NCBI GenBank assembly: GCA_018398815.1
Contig: CM031620.1
Location: forward strand, 68,703,516-68,767,515
Direction: 5' to 3'
DNA length: 64,000 bases
From: Conus ventricosus
Taxonomy: Eukaryota; Mollusca; Gastropoda; Neogastropoda; Conidae
Shown here: piece by piece, positions 1 to 11,449 of the stretch
Layout of the letters: each line of letters opens with the position of its first letter
Numbering within the stretch: the first letter of the stretch is position 1
Position numbers and translations under genes: made by a program
The notes under the pieces: model-generated
What the model was told of the DNA's origin: nothing
What the model saw: only the letters and a program-made list of their open reading frames with translations
Database searches by the model: none

Positions 1-1511
1 GTTGGGAATTAACAATTGTTGATGGAATAGATGTCTGGAATTACACCAATCTGTTGATAAAAATAGATGTTAGGAATTTTAACCCCAAAACCGTCTGATA
101 GAAAATAGGTCTGGGAAACTTACACCAATCGTTGAAAAAATGTGTCTGGGAATTTACATAATCTGTTGAGGGAAATAGTGTCTGGGAAAAACTTACACCA
201 ATCTGTTGTTAAAAATTGTTTTTGGAATTACCCAAAATCTGTCTATAGAAATAGGTTAGGAATTACACCAATTTGTTGATAGAAAAGTGTTGGGAACTTA
301 CCCCAATCTGTCTGATAGAAATAGATGTCTAGGAATTACCCCAATCTGTTTGATGAAAAGATGTCTAGGAATTCACCAAATCTTTTGATAGAAATAGATG
401 TCTGGGAAAATTTTCACCAATCTGTCTGTTGGTAGATGTCTGGAACTTACCCCAATTTTATCTGAAAAAAAATAGATGTCTAGGAACTTACCCAATTTGT
501 TGATAGAAAATGGGTTAGGAAATTACCCCAATTGTCTGATAGAAATAGATGTTAGGAATTAACCCCAATCTTTTGATAGAAATAGATGTCGGGAAACTTA
601 CCAATTTGTCTGGATAGTGTCTAGGAACTTCACCAATCGTTGAGGAATAGATGTTAGGAATTCCCCAAATCTGTCTGAGGGAAATAGATGTCTGGAATTA
701 CAAAAATCTGTCTGATAGAATAGGGGTCTAGGAACTTCCCCAACCTGTTGATAGAAATAGGTTAGGAATTTACACCATCTGTTGTGAAATGAGTCTAGGA
801 ATTTACATCAATCTGTCTGAGGAATAGATGTTAGGAACTTCCAAAAAAAATCTGTTGATTAAAAGATGTCTGGGAAAATTACACCAATCTGTCTGATAGA
901 ATAGATGTCTAGGAACTTACACCAATCTATCTGATGAGATAGATGTCTAGGAACTTATACCAATCTGTCTGATGGAATAGATGTCTAGGAACTTACACCA
1001 ATCTGTCTGATGAAATAGATGTCTAGGAACTTACCCAATCTGTCTGATGGATTAGATGTCTAGGAACTTACACCAATCTGTTTGATGGAATGGATGTCTA
1101 GGAACTTACACCAACCTGTCTGATAGAAATAGATTGTCTAGGAACTTACACCAATCTGTCTGATGGAATAGTTTGTCTAGGAACTTACACCAGCCCGTCT
1201 GATAGAAATAGATGTGTAGGAACTTACACCAAATCTGTCTGATGGAATAGATGTCTAGGAAACTTACCCGAACCTGTCTGATAGAAATAGATGTCTAGGA
1301 ACTTACACCAGCCCGTCTGATAGAAATAGATGTCTAGGAAACTTACACTCACATGTCTGATAGAAATAGATGTCTAGGACCTTAGACCAACCTGCCTGAT
1401 GGATAGATGTCTAGGAATTACACTAACATGTTTGATAGAAATAGATGTCTAGGACTTACACAATCTGTTAGATAGAATAGATGTCTAGGATCTTGCACCA
1501 ACCTGTCTGAT
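1..1511. repeat. 39-bp minisatellite, array copy 1
   Basis: Tandem units of about 39 bp share the core GATGTCTAGGAACTTACACC followed by AATCTGTCTGATAGAAATA. Units between about 900 and 1500 are regular. Units before 900 repeatedly lose the CT of GTCTGAT and gain A or C runs, which looks like consensus error rather than biology. No coding signal. A second array of the same unit lies at 3131-5335. The array may continue left of the window. Confidence 0.9.
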
Positions 1512-1634
1512 TTTTAAAACAGATGGCAGGGAATGAACTTTTTACCTTTAGAGGCGCACAGCTGGTTATTGCATTAGTAGTAGAGAAAGCAGCGGTAATC
1601 AAGCTCAGCCCGCTACTGTTGGGATGTTCAGAAA

Positions 1635-1673
<39 letters not shown>

Positions 1674-1811
1674 GAAGAGAGGGGAAGAGAGGGATGGGGA
1701 AGGTACTGACAGTGTGAAAGAGTGGAGTGAGATGATTTGGGGAGGTGGAGGGGGAGGGGAGCAGAGGGGAACAGTGCAGTGATAACGCCGTGGGGCACTG
1801 AGGATCACAGG
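1512..1811. other. Array-flanking segment, duplicated at 5336-5640
   Basis: Unique-looking sequence right after the minisatellite, with a GA microsatellite at about 1637-1671 and a shared GGTTATTGCATTAGTA motif. The same sequence in the same order follows the second array, so array plus flank form a roughly colinear duplication. Similarity between the copies stops at about 1811, two bases before the palindrome at 1813. No gene is seen. Confidence 0.75.
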
Positions 1812-1812
1812 T

Positions 1813-1902
1813 AGAGAACAGTAATATGCCGACTCTAGGCCACTTTCGCCCTTAACAGTTTTCGGGCGAAAGTGACCTAGAATCAGCATATTACTGTTCT
1901 CT
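1813..1902 (-). repeat. 39-bp-stem palindrome (hairpin) beside the ATPase fragment
   Basis: Arms 1813-1851 and 1864-1902 are complementary at 36 of 39 positions around a 12-base loop. All three differences are C versus T, so in a minus-strand RNA they become G-U pairs and the whole stem pairs. It lies 87 bases downstream of the stop codon of the minus-strand ATPase fragment. Its outer edge coincides with the point where homology between the two duplicated flanks ends, so it may mark the end of an inserted element. Alternatives are a hairpin terminator or 3' processing signal, a fold-back MITE or a miRNA-like precursor. Confidence 0.85.
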
Positions 1903-1989
1903 GACAAGTAAGACTTCAATAACCAAAAAATAACGATTATCTACAGACAGACATACTGTGTAGGATTATCCGTTTTCAATACTAATTTA

Positions 1990-2554
1990 CTAAAAATTTT
2001 TAGATTTTAATTTTTGCTTAATCCTGTGTTTTTCCTGGTCATTTTCAATAACATCATTTTCGCGCAAAACTTCTTCAAATGAGTCTCTGTCTTTCATGTG
2101 AAATAAAACTACAGTCTTTAACTGTTCTCTAAGTCTTTTAAAACCGAGTTATTATTTCTGGGATAAAATCCACACACTTATCCCAGCATGTCTTCCGCTG
2201 AAAGCTAGTTTCGACAAAGTGTTTCTCTTTTTAACTATGTCTCTTTCTGCCGAACAGTCATCTATAATAAATAGTGTCTGCGTTCCTTCAAACAGTCTAA
2301 AAAACTGTTCTAAACACTCACTCAGTTTATTGCTAGGATCAACTAAATATATGTCATCATCTGCCCATATAAACCTTTCTATCATGATATGCTTGTTCCA
2401 TTTAAGTGTTGGACAGAAAACCACAATATGATTAAAATTATAACGATAAACTGTTTGTAACAGGTCGAGGATAAATATTGTTTTTCACAACCAGTCTTTC
2501 CCACAAATCAATGAGCAATGAGGAGTTTTTGCCATAAAGTTTTAACTGCTCCAT
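1990..2554 (-). pseudogene. A32-like (FtsK/HerA-type) packaging ATPase, broken fragment
   Basis: The longest open part (2152-2424) reads a P-loop ATPase core: a segment with FCPTLKWNK, then IWADDDIYLVDP, a Walker B-like LFIIDDCSAE, and a conserved KRNTLSKLAFSGRH stretch ending WILSQK. This order matches the Pox_A32-type DNA-packaging ATPases found in Maverick/Polinton, adintovirus-like and related elements in invertebrate genomes. A P-loop region is recognisable upstream at about 2478-2512 but is split between frames by two single-base indels. A stop follows WILSQK, and C-terminal sequence continues in other frames to a stop at 1990-1992. No capsid, polymerase or integrase gene is nearby, so this is a fragment. 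It could be an endogenised viral or transposon relic; I cannot tell which. Sequence right of 2620 turns G-rich and shows no more of it. Confidence 0.7.
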
Positions 2555-2976
2555 AGTTTTATAACAGAGTTTAATCTAATCCAGTTATTATTTTATCATA
2601 CTCTCGTCAAAACTGTTCAGTATAAAAAAACCCTATGAGGCCTAAATTTTTGGGAAGATTTTTCAATTTGGGGAGAGGGGATAAAAAGGGGGGAAGGGGA
2701 GGGGGGAGGGGGAGGGGAGGGGGGTATTTTCTTTCATTTTTCCAACAATACATTATATTTTATCCTGGTTTAAATAAAATTTCCCTTGTTAAAAAATTTC
2801 CCCTTTTCCCTGTCGCTGCCCCTGAGTCTGTTTCTTCTTGTCGTCTTTTTAAACTTTTGTCCATTGTTATTACTTTTTTTGGGGTTTTTTGGCTGCCATT
2901 GTTGTAGAAAGCCCCTTGGCATTTTTTTGGGTAACATTTTAGTAAATGACCCCGCCGCACCCCCAAACCACACACA

Positions 2977-3026
<50 letters not shown>

Positions 3027-3130
3027 CAGAGTAAACCCATCATGCTTTTTCACTTCAAAATATTAGGTCATGCTGATAATGAGCTTTTTGGGAATACATC
3101 AGTTCCCTCCCGGGAAAGGGAAAAATTTAA
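2555..3130. other. Non-coding spacer with G-rich tract and (AC)n
   Basis: Holds an AT-rich part to 2635, a G/A-rich low-complexity tract at about 2670-2735, and an AC microsatellite at about 2971-3025. The short open frames here are low-complexity shadows. I see no gene. Confidence 0.7.
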
Positions 3131-5335
3131 AACCCCACCCTGTCTGATGGAATAAAGTTTGGAACTTACACCCCCCGGGTCTGAGGGAAAAAGATGTCTG
3201 GGGAAATTTTACCCCAACCGTCTGATGGAATAGATGTTAGGAAACTTAAAACCACCCTGTCGGATGGAATAGATGCCCAGGAATTAACCCCCCTGTCTGA
3301 GGGAATAGATGTCTAGGAACTTACCCCCCCTGTCTGGGGAAAAGTTTGTCTAGGAACTTACACCACCTGTCTGAGGGGAATAGAGTTTTTTTTAGGAACT
3401 TACCCCAAACCATGTCTGTTTGGAATAAAAGTCTAGGAACTTACACCAACCCTGTCTGATAGAAATATATGTTAGGAACTTAAAACCAACGGGTTGAGGG
3501 AAAATAAAATGTCTGGGAAACTTACACCAATCTGTTATGAAATAAAAAATGTTGGGAAACTTAAACTAACATGCCTGATGGAATAGATGTCGGGAAAATT
3601 TTCACCAATCTGTCTGATGGAATAGAGGGCTGGGAATTCACCAATCTGTCTGTGAAAAAAGTTTGTCTGGGAAACTTAATTTAACCATCCCTTTGATGGA
3701 ATAAAAATGTCTAGGAACTTACCCCAACCTGTTTTTATGGAATAGATGCCCGGGAAACTTAAAACCAATCGTTAATAAAAAATAGGTCTAGGAATTTAAA
3801 CACCAATTGTCTGATAGAAAAGATTTTTGGGAAACTTACACCAACCCTGTCTTTTAAAAAATAGATGTCTGGGAAAACTTACCCAATCTGTGGAATGATG
3901 TCTAGGAACTTACACCAATCTGTTGATGGAATAGTTTCCCTGGGAATTAAACCCAAATCTGTCTAAATGGAATAAAAGTCTGGGAAATTCCCCAATTTTC
4001 CCCTGATAGAAATGTGTCTGGGAACTTACACCAACCTGTCGGGATAGAAATGGGCTAGGAACTTAAAACCAATCTGTCTAAAAAAAAATGGGATGTTGGG
4101 AATTTACATCAATCTCCCCTGATGGAATAGATGTCGGGGGAAACTTACCCCCAAATCTGTCTGAATAAATAAGTCTGGAAAAATTTCCCCCCAATCGCCC
4201 GTTAAAATAGGTCTGGGAAACTTAAAACCAATCTGTTGATAAAAAGATGTTGGGAACTTAAAACCAATCTGTCTGATAGAAATGATGTCTAGGAATTCCC
4301 CCCCCAACCCTGTTTGATGAAATAAAATGTCTAGGAACTTACCCCAATCTGTTGATAGAAAAAATGTCTGGGAAACTTAAAACCAATCTGTTGGAATAGG
4401 GTCTAGGAAATCCCCAAAATCGGGTTGAGGGGAATAAAAGCTAGGAATTTAAACACCAATCTGTCGATGGAATAGATGTCTGGGAACTTACACCAATCTG
4501 TCGATAAAAATAATGTCTGGAAATTTAAACACCAACCGCCCTGTTTGGGAAATAGGTTTTGGAACTTACACCAATCTGTAGATAGAAATAAAGTTGGAAA
4601 TTTACATCAATCTGTCGGATGGAATAAGGTCTAGGAACTTACACCAATCTGTCTGAAAAAAAATAGATGTCTGGGAACTTACACCAATCTGTCTGATAGA
4701 AATAGATGAAGGGAATTTTACCCCAAAATCTATCTGGGGAATAGATTTTCTAAACTTTTTCCCCAATCTGTCTGATGGAATAGATGTTGGGAAAATTTAA
4801 ACCCAAATTTCTGTCTGATAGAAAAAGATGTCTGGGAAATTTAACCCCAAAATTTTGTCGATGGAATAAGATGTCTAGGAACTTACCCCAAATCTGTTTG
4901 AGGGAAATTTGGATGTCTAGGAACTTAAAACCCAACCTGTTGATAAAAATAGATGTTGGGAACTTCCCACCAATCTGTCTGTTTGGGAAAATGTTGGGAA
5001 TTTACACCAGCCCGCTGTTTGGGAAAAGTTGTGAAAGGAACTTACCCCCAATCTGTCGTGGAATAGATGTATGGGAATTTAAACCCGAACCTGTTGATAA
5101 AAAATAAGTCGGGAAAATTTACCCACCCCCTTTCGATAAAAAATGATGTCGGAAAAATTTAACACTCACATGCCCTGTTAGAAAAGATGTCTAGGACCTT
5201 GACCAACCCCCTTTTGGGGAAAATAGATGTCTGGGAACTTCCCACTAACATGTTTGAAAAAAAAAAGAAAAGTTTCCCTAGGACCTTACAAAAATCTGTT
5301 AGATAGAAATAGAGGGTCTGGGACCTTGCACCAAC
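3131..5335. repeat. 39-bp minisatellite, array copy 2 (degraded consensus)
   Basis: Same unit as 1-1511 (GTCTAGGAACTTACACC core), but with heavy homopolymer inflation (AAAA, CCCC, GGGG, TTTT) and missing CT dinucleotides in nearly every unit. Followed by the same flanking segment as copy 1. The poor regularity compared with 900-1500 is best explained by low-quality consensus, although true divergence cannot be excluded. Confidence 0.85.
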
Positions 5336-5640
5336 CTTCTGTTTTAAAAAAACAAGGGGCCGGGAATGAATTTTTTTACCTTTAAGGCCCCACGGGCTGG
5401 TTATTGCATTAGTATTTAGAAAAGCAGGGGAAACAATCACCCCGCTACTGTTGGGTTTTCAGAAAAGAGAGAGAGAGAGAGAAGGAGAGAGAGTTGAAGG
5501 GGAGGGGAAGAGGGGGAGGGGGAATTTTATGACAGTGTAAAAGAGTGGAGAAAGGATGTTTGGGGAGGTGGGGGGGGGGGAGCAGGGGGAAAAACAGGGG
5601 AAAGAGAAAACGCCGGGGGGCACTGAAGGTCAAGGCAATA
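5336..5640. other. Duplicated flank of the 39-bp array, copy 2
   Basis: Follows the copy at 1512-1811 feature by feature: GGTTATTGCATTAGTA, CCGCTACTGTTGGG, the GA tract (about 5466-5500), and GGCACTGA near 5618. It then continues into AATATTAAAGAAGTG, which is absent from copy 1, where the palindrome and ATPase fragment follow instead. Confidence 0.75.
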
Positions 5641-6235
5641 TTAAAGAAGTGAGGGGCCCGACTTCGCGCGATTTCCCAGTGCGGGACGTCCACTTGCACT
5701 TTCTAGGGTTTGTTTTTGGGGGTTTTTTGCGGGAATCGTTTTTTTTTAAAATACCCCTCTTCTTCCCCACCCCCCTGTCCCTTATTTTCCTGCTGGCCCA
5801 AATGTATCCATCCCCGGGAGTAAAACGGGTAATTGGCTGTTTTTGTGATGTCACTAAAGGGACTAGGTCAGGGGGATTTAAAGTAGGCCATTAGTCCCAG
5901 GGGTTTTCTGCTTTGGGAAAAGGGTTTTTTTTTTTTTCTTTTAAAAAGGAAAATGTTTTTGTTGCATCAAATGTTGAAGATTTAATGCTTTTTCTTTCTT
6001 TTTTTTTTCCCTTTTAAGGGGGAAAAAACAAAGTGGAATGGCGGGTTTGCCCTTTGGGCCTGAAAAATTTTTATTTTTAAGTCATGCATTGCGGGGTTTG
6101 TAAATTTGGTGTTTGGGGTTGGGGGAATTTTTTTTTTCCTTTAAATTTTAGGGACACGAGAAACCCTTTTTTTAATTTGACTGAAAAAACACCCCGATGG
6201 GGGCCCTTTTGTTGTTGGCTGAGCATAAAGGAACA
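5641..6235. other. Low-complexity, poor-consensus DNA; no gene seen
   Basis: Rich in T, A and C/G homopolymers with no consistent codon structure. Nothing recognisable. Confidence 0.5.
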
Positions 6236-6500
6236 AACTGGGTTTTAAAAACCCCCTGCCATGGCAAAGTGGTTAGATTGCGGACCCCCGGCGGAGGTAA
6301 AGGTTTTAAATCCACAGAGTATGTGGGTTTTTCTGCCCCGCCCGGGCCCCTACCCAGAGTGATTTTGTACGGGCCGGGGAAGACGGGGGCCCCACCAGTT
6401 TAGTTTCACCATTTTAAGGGATGAAATTTCTGAGAGGTACCTAAAATTTTTCTGCCCACTGCGGGGGTCTGAAATCTCCCCCCGGGGCCGGGTTGTGCCG
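6236..6500 (+). mobile_element. tRNA-derived SINE, family 1 (degraded)
   Basis: TGGCAAAGTGGTTAGA fits a Pol III A box, and GGTTTTAAATCC about 35 bases later resembles a B box with an inserted base. They are followed by a non-tRNA body with GTGGGTTTTTCTGCCCC. This is the layout of a tRNA-head SINE. No clean poly(A) tail or target duplication can be read because of homopolymer noise. It is unrelated to the SINEs at 27.7 and 60.0 kb. Confidence 0.5.
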
Positions 6501-7640
6501 GGATAATTATAAAAGGGAAGCATAGAGTACACCCTTGTCTTGCAGCCCTCAAAACTGGAATGGAAATCTTTTCCCTCATTTTTCATAACCCCTCATTCGA
6601 TCGACCAGCATAAAAAAAAAAATAAAAAAAACAAAAAAAAAGGGGTGTAAATGAAATTTGGGGGGGTTTCGTGGGGGAAATGGTGCCGCCCCAAAGTGAC
6701 CAGCCAGGATTTGGAAAGGCTGAGGCACCCATTTGCTGACTTCACCTGGTTGTTTTGTTTTGACAGGACTGCCCTGGTTTAGCCATTGTACACTCAAAAG
6801 GGGAAAAAGGGGAAAAGAAAAAAATGAAAAGAAGCTATGAGTTTCTGCCCCCCCCCCCCATTTCCTTTTCCCCCCTTCCTGCAGACACAAAATTACATTT
6901 GGCCCCCCTGCCCCCCCCCCCCCCCCCCCCCTCATTTCTTTTTTGTAAAAATTAGTAAAAATGTATCCCTGATTTATTGATATACCTCTTAGGTTGCCCT
7001 TTCCAAACCTTTTTTGCCCGGGGATGGAGTTTTGCTCCCCCCAGTCTGAGTATGGGAAATCAGCTCCAAGTCCCCCGAAAAAAAAAAACTTTCAAGTGCT
7101 GCATTTCCCTTTGTGTGAACATGGCAGTAGGGATATCCCAACAGGTTTAGTGTTTTTCAACCTTATTTTCCCCCCTTCGGGGCGAAATCTATTTCGGGCT
7201 TAGTGGACAGATGTTTGCCAGGGGATTTTTTTTTTCAAGTTGGCAAATTTTTAAACAAAAATTACGGCATACAAAGGTGAAAAGGGGAGTTTTGGCAAAA
7301 ACCTTTGTATCTGAGGGAAATAAACCCACTTAAAATTTTTGGGGAAAACCCTCACTCGAAGTAAAAACTTAGCGGGAAATTGAAAATGCATTAACATGCA
7401 TTGTACATAATTATTTCAAGTAAATTGTGACTTTTTGAGTGATTTTTTAAAAAAAATTTATGTGTTTATAATTTATAAAGGCCGGACAGATCACTGCCGG
7501 GAAACCCGTTTCAAAAACCCGGGAACAGGAAGGATTTCCCTCCCCTTTCACATCAAGGGTTAACAGTATCTTTTGATGGATCGGGCCTCTTAAATCTGCC
7601 TCCAAAAGGGCCCCCATGGGGTTTCCTTTGATCTGCCCCT
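6501..7640. other. No gene seen; homopolymer-rich DNA
   Basis: Contains C runs (about 6849-6860 and 6908-6931) and A/T runs. Short open frames are proline- or glycine-rich shadows of these runs. Nothing recognised. Confidence 0.5.
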
Positions 7641-8495
7641 CACTACTCCCCCCCTTTACCCCTTCCCTTTTGAATTTTCTTTTCCCCTCCCCACCCCCCC
7701 CTCCCTGCCTTTAAAATTTTCCCCGTGTCCACCCCACCCCCCCCCAAACCCCTTCCCTTTTGAATCTTCCTTTGTCCATCCCCCATCCCCACCCTACCCC
7801 TTTCCCTTTTGGGAAATTTTCCCCGTGTCCATCCCCCCCCCCCCACCCAAACCCCTTCCCCTTTAAAATCTCCGGCCACCCCCCACCCCCCCCCTACCCC
7901 TTTTTTTGGGAATCTTCCGTGCCCCATCCCCATCCCCCCCCTTCCCCCTTTCCCTTTTGAATCTTCCTGTCCACCCAAATCCCCCCCCTTTCCCCTTTCC
8001 CTTTAAAATTTTCCGGGGCCCCATCCCCCCCCCCACCCAAACCCCTTGTTTGATTTTTCCGTGTCCACCCCCACCCCCCCCCTACCCCTTCCCTTTTTGA
8101 ATTTTCCCGTGTCCATCCCCATCCCCACCCTCCCCCCCGGGGGCCTTTGAATTTTCCCGGGTGTCCATCCCCCCCCCACCCTCCCCTTTGCCTTTGAACC
8201 CTTCCGTGCCCAATCCCACCCCCCCCCAACCCCTTTCCCTTTAAAATTTTTTCCGGGGCCATCCCCCCCCCACCCAAAACCCTTCCCTTTGAATCTTCCG
8301 TGCCCCATCCCCATCCCCACCCAAACCCTTGCCTTTGAATTTTCCCGGCCCCATCCCCACCAAACCCTTTCCCCCTTGCCTTTGAATTTTCCCGTGCCCA
8401 TCCCCCCCCCCACCCCCCCCCTTTGTTTTGGGAATTTTTCTGTGTCCACCCCCACCCCCCCCCCTTCCCCTTCCCTTTGAATTTTCCATTGGTTT
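7641..8495. repeat. C-rich minisatellite, about 50-60 bp unit
   Basis: Imperfect tandem units built on CCCTTTGAATTTTCCCGTG followed by TCCATCCCCATCCCCACCC. One strand is strongly pyrimidine-rich. The 225-aa and 150-aa Gly/Lys-rich minus-strand frames are repeat shadows. Unit boundaries are blurred by C-run length noise. Confidence 0.75.
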
Positions 8496-10150
8496 CCTTT
8501 TTTTCTGCCTTTGTGGCTCTTTCATCTTTTTTTTGTTCCAAAAATTTTCCCCCCCCCCCCCCCCCTCCCATCTTTTATAAAGGCATTTTGCTTGCTGTTG
8601 AAAATTAATAGGAAACGGGGTAATGAAATTTTTAACCCGGAAAACGTCACTGGGAAATAACCCGTAAAAACGGCCCTGGAAATGCCCGTGAAAACGGTCA
8701 CGGGAAAAAATAAGTTGGGAAAAAAGGGTCACGGGAAAAATTAAATTTTCAGCTGCAGGCACCCAGTCCCCCGACCCACCTCAGTGTGCTTTTCATGCAT
8801 GCCCTTTTTTGGGGGGCCAAAAGAAACTAAAAACCAAAGACTTTTCTCTGCTTTTTTCTTTTTCATGCCCCATTTTGCATTTTCCTGTAGATCCTTTAAA
8901 AAACCTTGAGATTTACTCCCTCCCATCTTTCAGTGTTGAAAGTGAAATGGTGTTTGGTTGGGGTTTTGTGGGAGGTGCTAGACCCGCCCTCAAAATTTTT
9001 TTTGGGGGGGTGTTAGGGGTGGAGACCCCTTTTCTGTACTAAAATGGAGAATTGGAAAAATGCCCGTCCCGCCTGGAAATTTTTGAAAAAAGTGATTTTT
9101 TTGAATGTAGTAGTGAACTGCTGTCTTGTTTATTTGTAGTTACATCATATTAGAACTCTGTGGCATGTTTCAGTGGGGTGTATACGGGTTGGTTTTTTCG
9201 GGAGAAATTTTAAAATTTCAATAATTTTTGAAAACAATCGGGGCCTTAAAAAATCTTGAAATTTTTGATTGTTTAAAAACTGTTAGATCCGGGTTTTCCC
9301 ATTTTTTTTTTCTTTTTTCTGTCACCCCTTAATTTTTTCCTATCAGGGCCCATCCGGGGACTTCCAGAAAGGGGGTTCCCTTTAGCACCCTGGGGGGTTT
9401 TTTCCCTCCATCGGGTTTGGGTTTGAGCTGCCCCTTTTGGTGGTCCTCAGGGTTTTGGGCATCACTTTGGGGTTTTTTTGGTCACCCTTTGTTCCTTTTA
9501 CCGGGGCGGTTTCCCAGGTCAAGCTTGTTGGGTTGGGTGGTGGGAGATTTGTGCATAGTAGAATATTAACCCCAAAACCTTAGCGCCGCAGACATTAACC
9601 CTTTTCGAACTGATACCCCATTGGTTTTTCTTTCTTTTTTCACAAATTGGGTTTTTCAGGTTCGTGCAAAACACAAAATACTCCACACACACACACCCCA
9701 CACACAACACACACACCCACCACACACACATACCAAACACACATCACAACAACTCATTTCCTCTTCTTCTCTCCCCTTTCTTGTTCTTTTTTGGGGCCAG
9801 AACACAATCCTACCCAAAAAAGCTCCCAGCCCCCCAAAAAACCAGTTTTTGACTCTTTTATGAAATCTCGGGCACTGTACCAAAGTTATTAAATCTGCCC
9901 CAGACCTTGACAACAAGAGGGAAAGGACTGGAAAATGGGTTGACATGGCAAGGGCCGGGGTGACAATGGCCAGCCGTCCGTTCCCTTCCTTTCCCTATAC
10001 CCAGGGACGTTGCTGTGAGGGGTTTTATTTTTTGGAGAAAAAGAAAACTGGCTTGTACCCTTTTCCCTTTTTGGTTTTTTTCCCCTTTTCCCGTCTGGAG
10101 GAAAATGAGGTTGTAGACCCTTCTGCAAAACCCTATGTGGTTTGGGGTTT
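8496..10150. other. No gene seen; short repeats and (CA)n
   Basis: A short tandem motif related to GTGAAAACGGTCACGGGAAA occurs at about 8620-8745, and an interrupted CA microsatellite at about 9680-9752. The rest is poor-consensus single-copy-looking DNA in which I recognise nothing. Confidence 0.5.
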
Positions 10151-10597
10151 AAGGTGAAAATTTTGGGTGGATTTGTGTTTTGTGTGTTGTTGTGTGTGTG
10201 TTTTTGTTGTGTGTGTGTGTGTGTTTTTAGGCTTTTGTGTGCAAGCCCTTTATTTTTCTTGGGTTTTTAATGTTTTTCCCCACTTAAAGAAAATTCAGAA
10301 GATATGTTAGAGAAATGGGGGAATATCCTTGTTAATCTGTGTGTGATTTTACACTGTGCCCGTTTGTTATCTGGAGTGTCTGTTCTAATGATTTTAAAAA
10401 TCATGTTGATCTAAATGGTTTGTGAGTGTGTGCAAACATGAACATATACTCTGGGGGGTGGGGTGGTGCAGGGCGTCGTGCTTTCTTTGTGTGTGTTTTT
10501 GTTGTCTGTATGGGGTGCGCTTGTGTGAAAGGTATGCATGCCGGGTGTGTTGTGGTGGTGTGTGTGTTTTGGTGTGTGTGTGTGGGGTGTAGAAAAA

Positions 10598-10655
10598 TTT
10601 TTAATTTAACGACTTTTCACCCTCAAGTGACAGGACGTGTGCAACAAAAAAAAAT
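10598..10655 (+). repeat. Short TTTAACGTC-type repeat, copy 1
   Basis: TTTAATTTAACGACTTTTCA, then a CAAGTGACAGGACG-like stretch and an A-rich tail. A GT tract ends just upstream. Resembles the copies at 10829, 30254 and 35024. Confidence 0.5.
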
Positions 10656-10828
10656 AAAAACTCTTGTGTTTTCTGTGTGTGTTTTGGGTGTGTGTGTGGT
10701 GTGGTGTGTGGGGTGCTTGCGTGCTTTTGCTTGCGTTTTGTGGGGGTCTGTATGGGCGCTTGTGTGTGATGTGAAAGCAGGGCCTTTCTGTGTGTGTGTT
10801 GTGTGTGTGTGTGTTTTGTGGTGGTGTG

Positions 10829-10885
10829 TACTTTAATTTAACGTTTCTTCACCCTTTTAAAAGGGACATTAACCAAAAAAAAAAA
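10829..10885 (+). repeat. Short TTTAACGTC-type repeat, copy 2 (degraded)
   Basis: ACTTTAATTTAACGTTTCTT then an A-rich tail, directly after a GT tract and in the same orientation as the other copies. Confidence 0.45.
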
Positions 10886-11240
10886 TGAAATGTGAGAAAA
10901 TTCTTTAAAAGTTCGAGTGTTTTTGGGGAAAAGGAAACCATCAAGGCCATATTTAATTTTTGGGGGTTTTCTACAAACACAAAAAATCTAAAAATTACCA
11001 AAAAAACTATCAAAAAAAATTGTTGTGTGGTGTTGTGTGTGTGGGTGGGGGTGTGTGTGTGTGTGTGTGTGTGTGGGTGGTGTGTGTGTGCGGCGTGCAT
11101 GGCAATGTGCCTTTTGGTTTGGGGAAAGATGGGGTTTGTCCCAAAAAACGTGTGCTGCATGAAACATGTTCATGCAGGTGTTTTGGGCAAGTTTAAGGAA
11201 AAGTTTTGTGTGTGTATATGTGCCGGTGTCTGTATATGTA

Positions 11241-11449
11241 TGTTTGCTCTTTTTTTTCTCATGATATTTTTGATTTTGTTTTTATTTAGTGTGCGAGGCA
11301 GAATAAGAAAGGGGAAACCCAAAGGGTGGGGGAAATTTTACAGCTATTTGTTTGGGAAGGTAGAAGAAAAAAAGGTCACCCCCCTTTGCAGTTTCTGTAA
11401 TGGGAAAAAAGAAAACTTACGTTAAACCCAAAATCCCAACACATTCCTC
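11241..11449. other. No gene seen
   Basis: AT-rich sequence with a low-complexity open frame extending from the GT region. Nothing recognised. Confidence 0.5.

Larger units (their letters stand above)
10151..11240. repeat. GT-rich tracts with interspersed short repeat copies
   Basis: Long interrupted GT/TG stretches (about 10180-10235, 10545-10595, 10670-10845, 11030-11100). They alternate with copies of a short repeat beginning TTTAATTTAACG and followed by an A-rich end. The Cys/Val-rich open frames are GT shadows. Confidence 0.7.

Noticed and set aside
7643..8762. Gly/Lys-rich minus-strand frames of 111-225 codons
   Set aside because: They arise from the C-rich minisatellite and inflated C runs; no complexity beyond the repeat.
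10892..11425. 177-aa frame as a possible gene
   Set aside because: It combines a GT tract with low-complexity poor-consensus sequence and has no recognisable domain.
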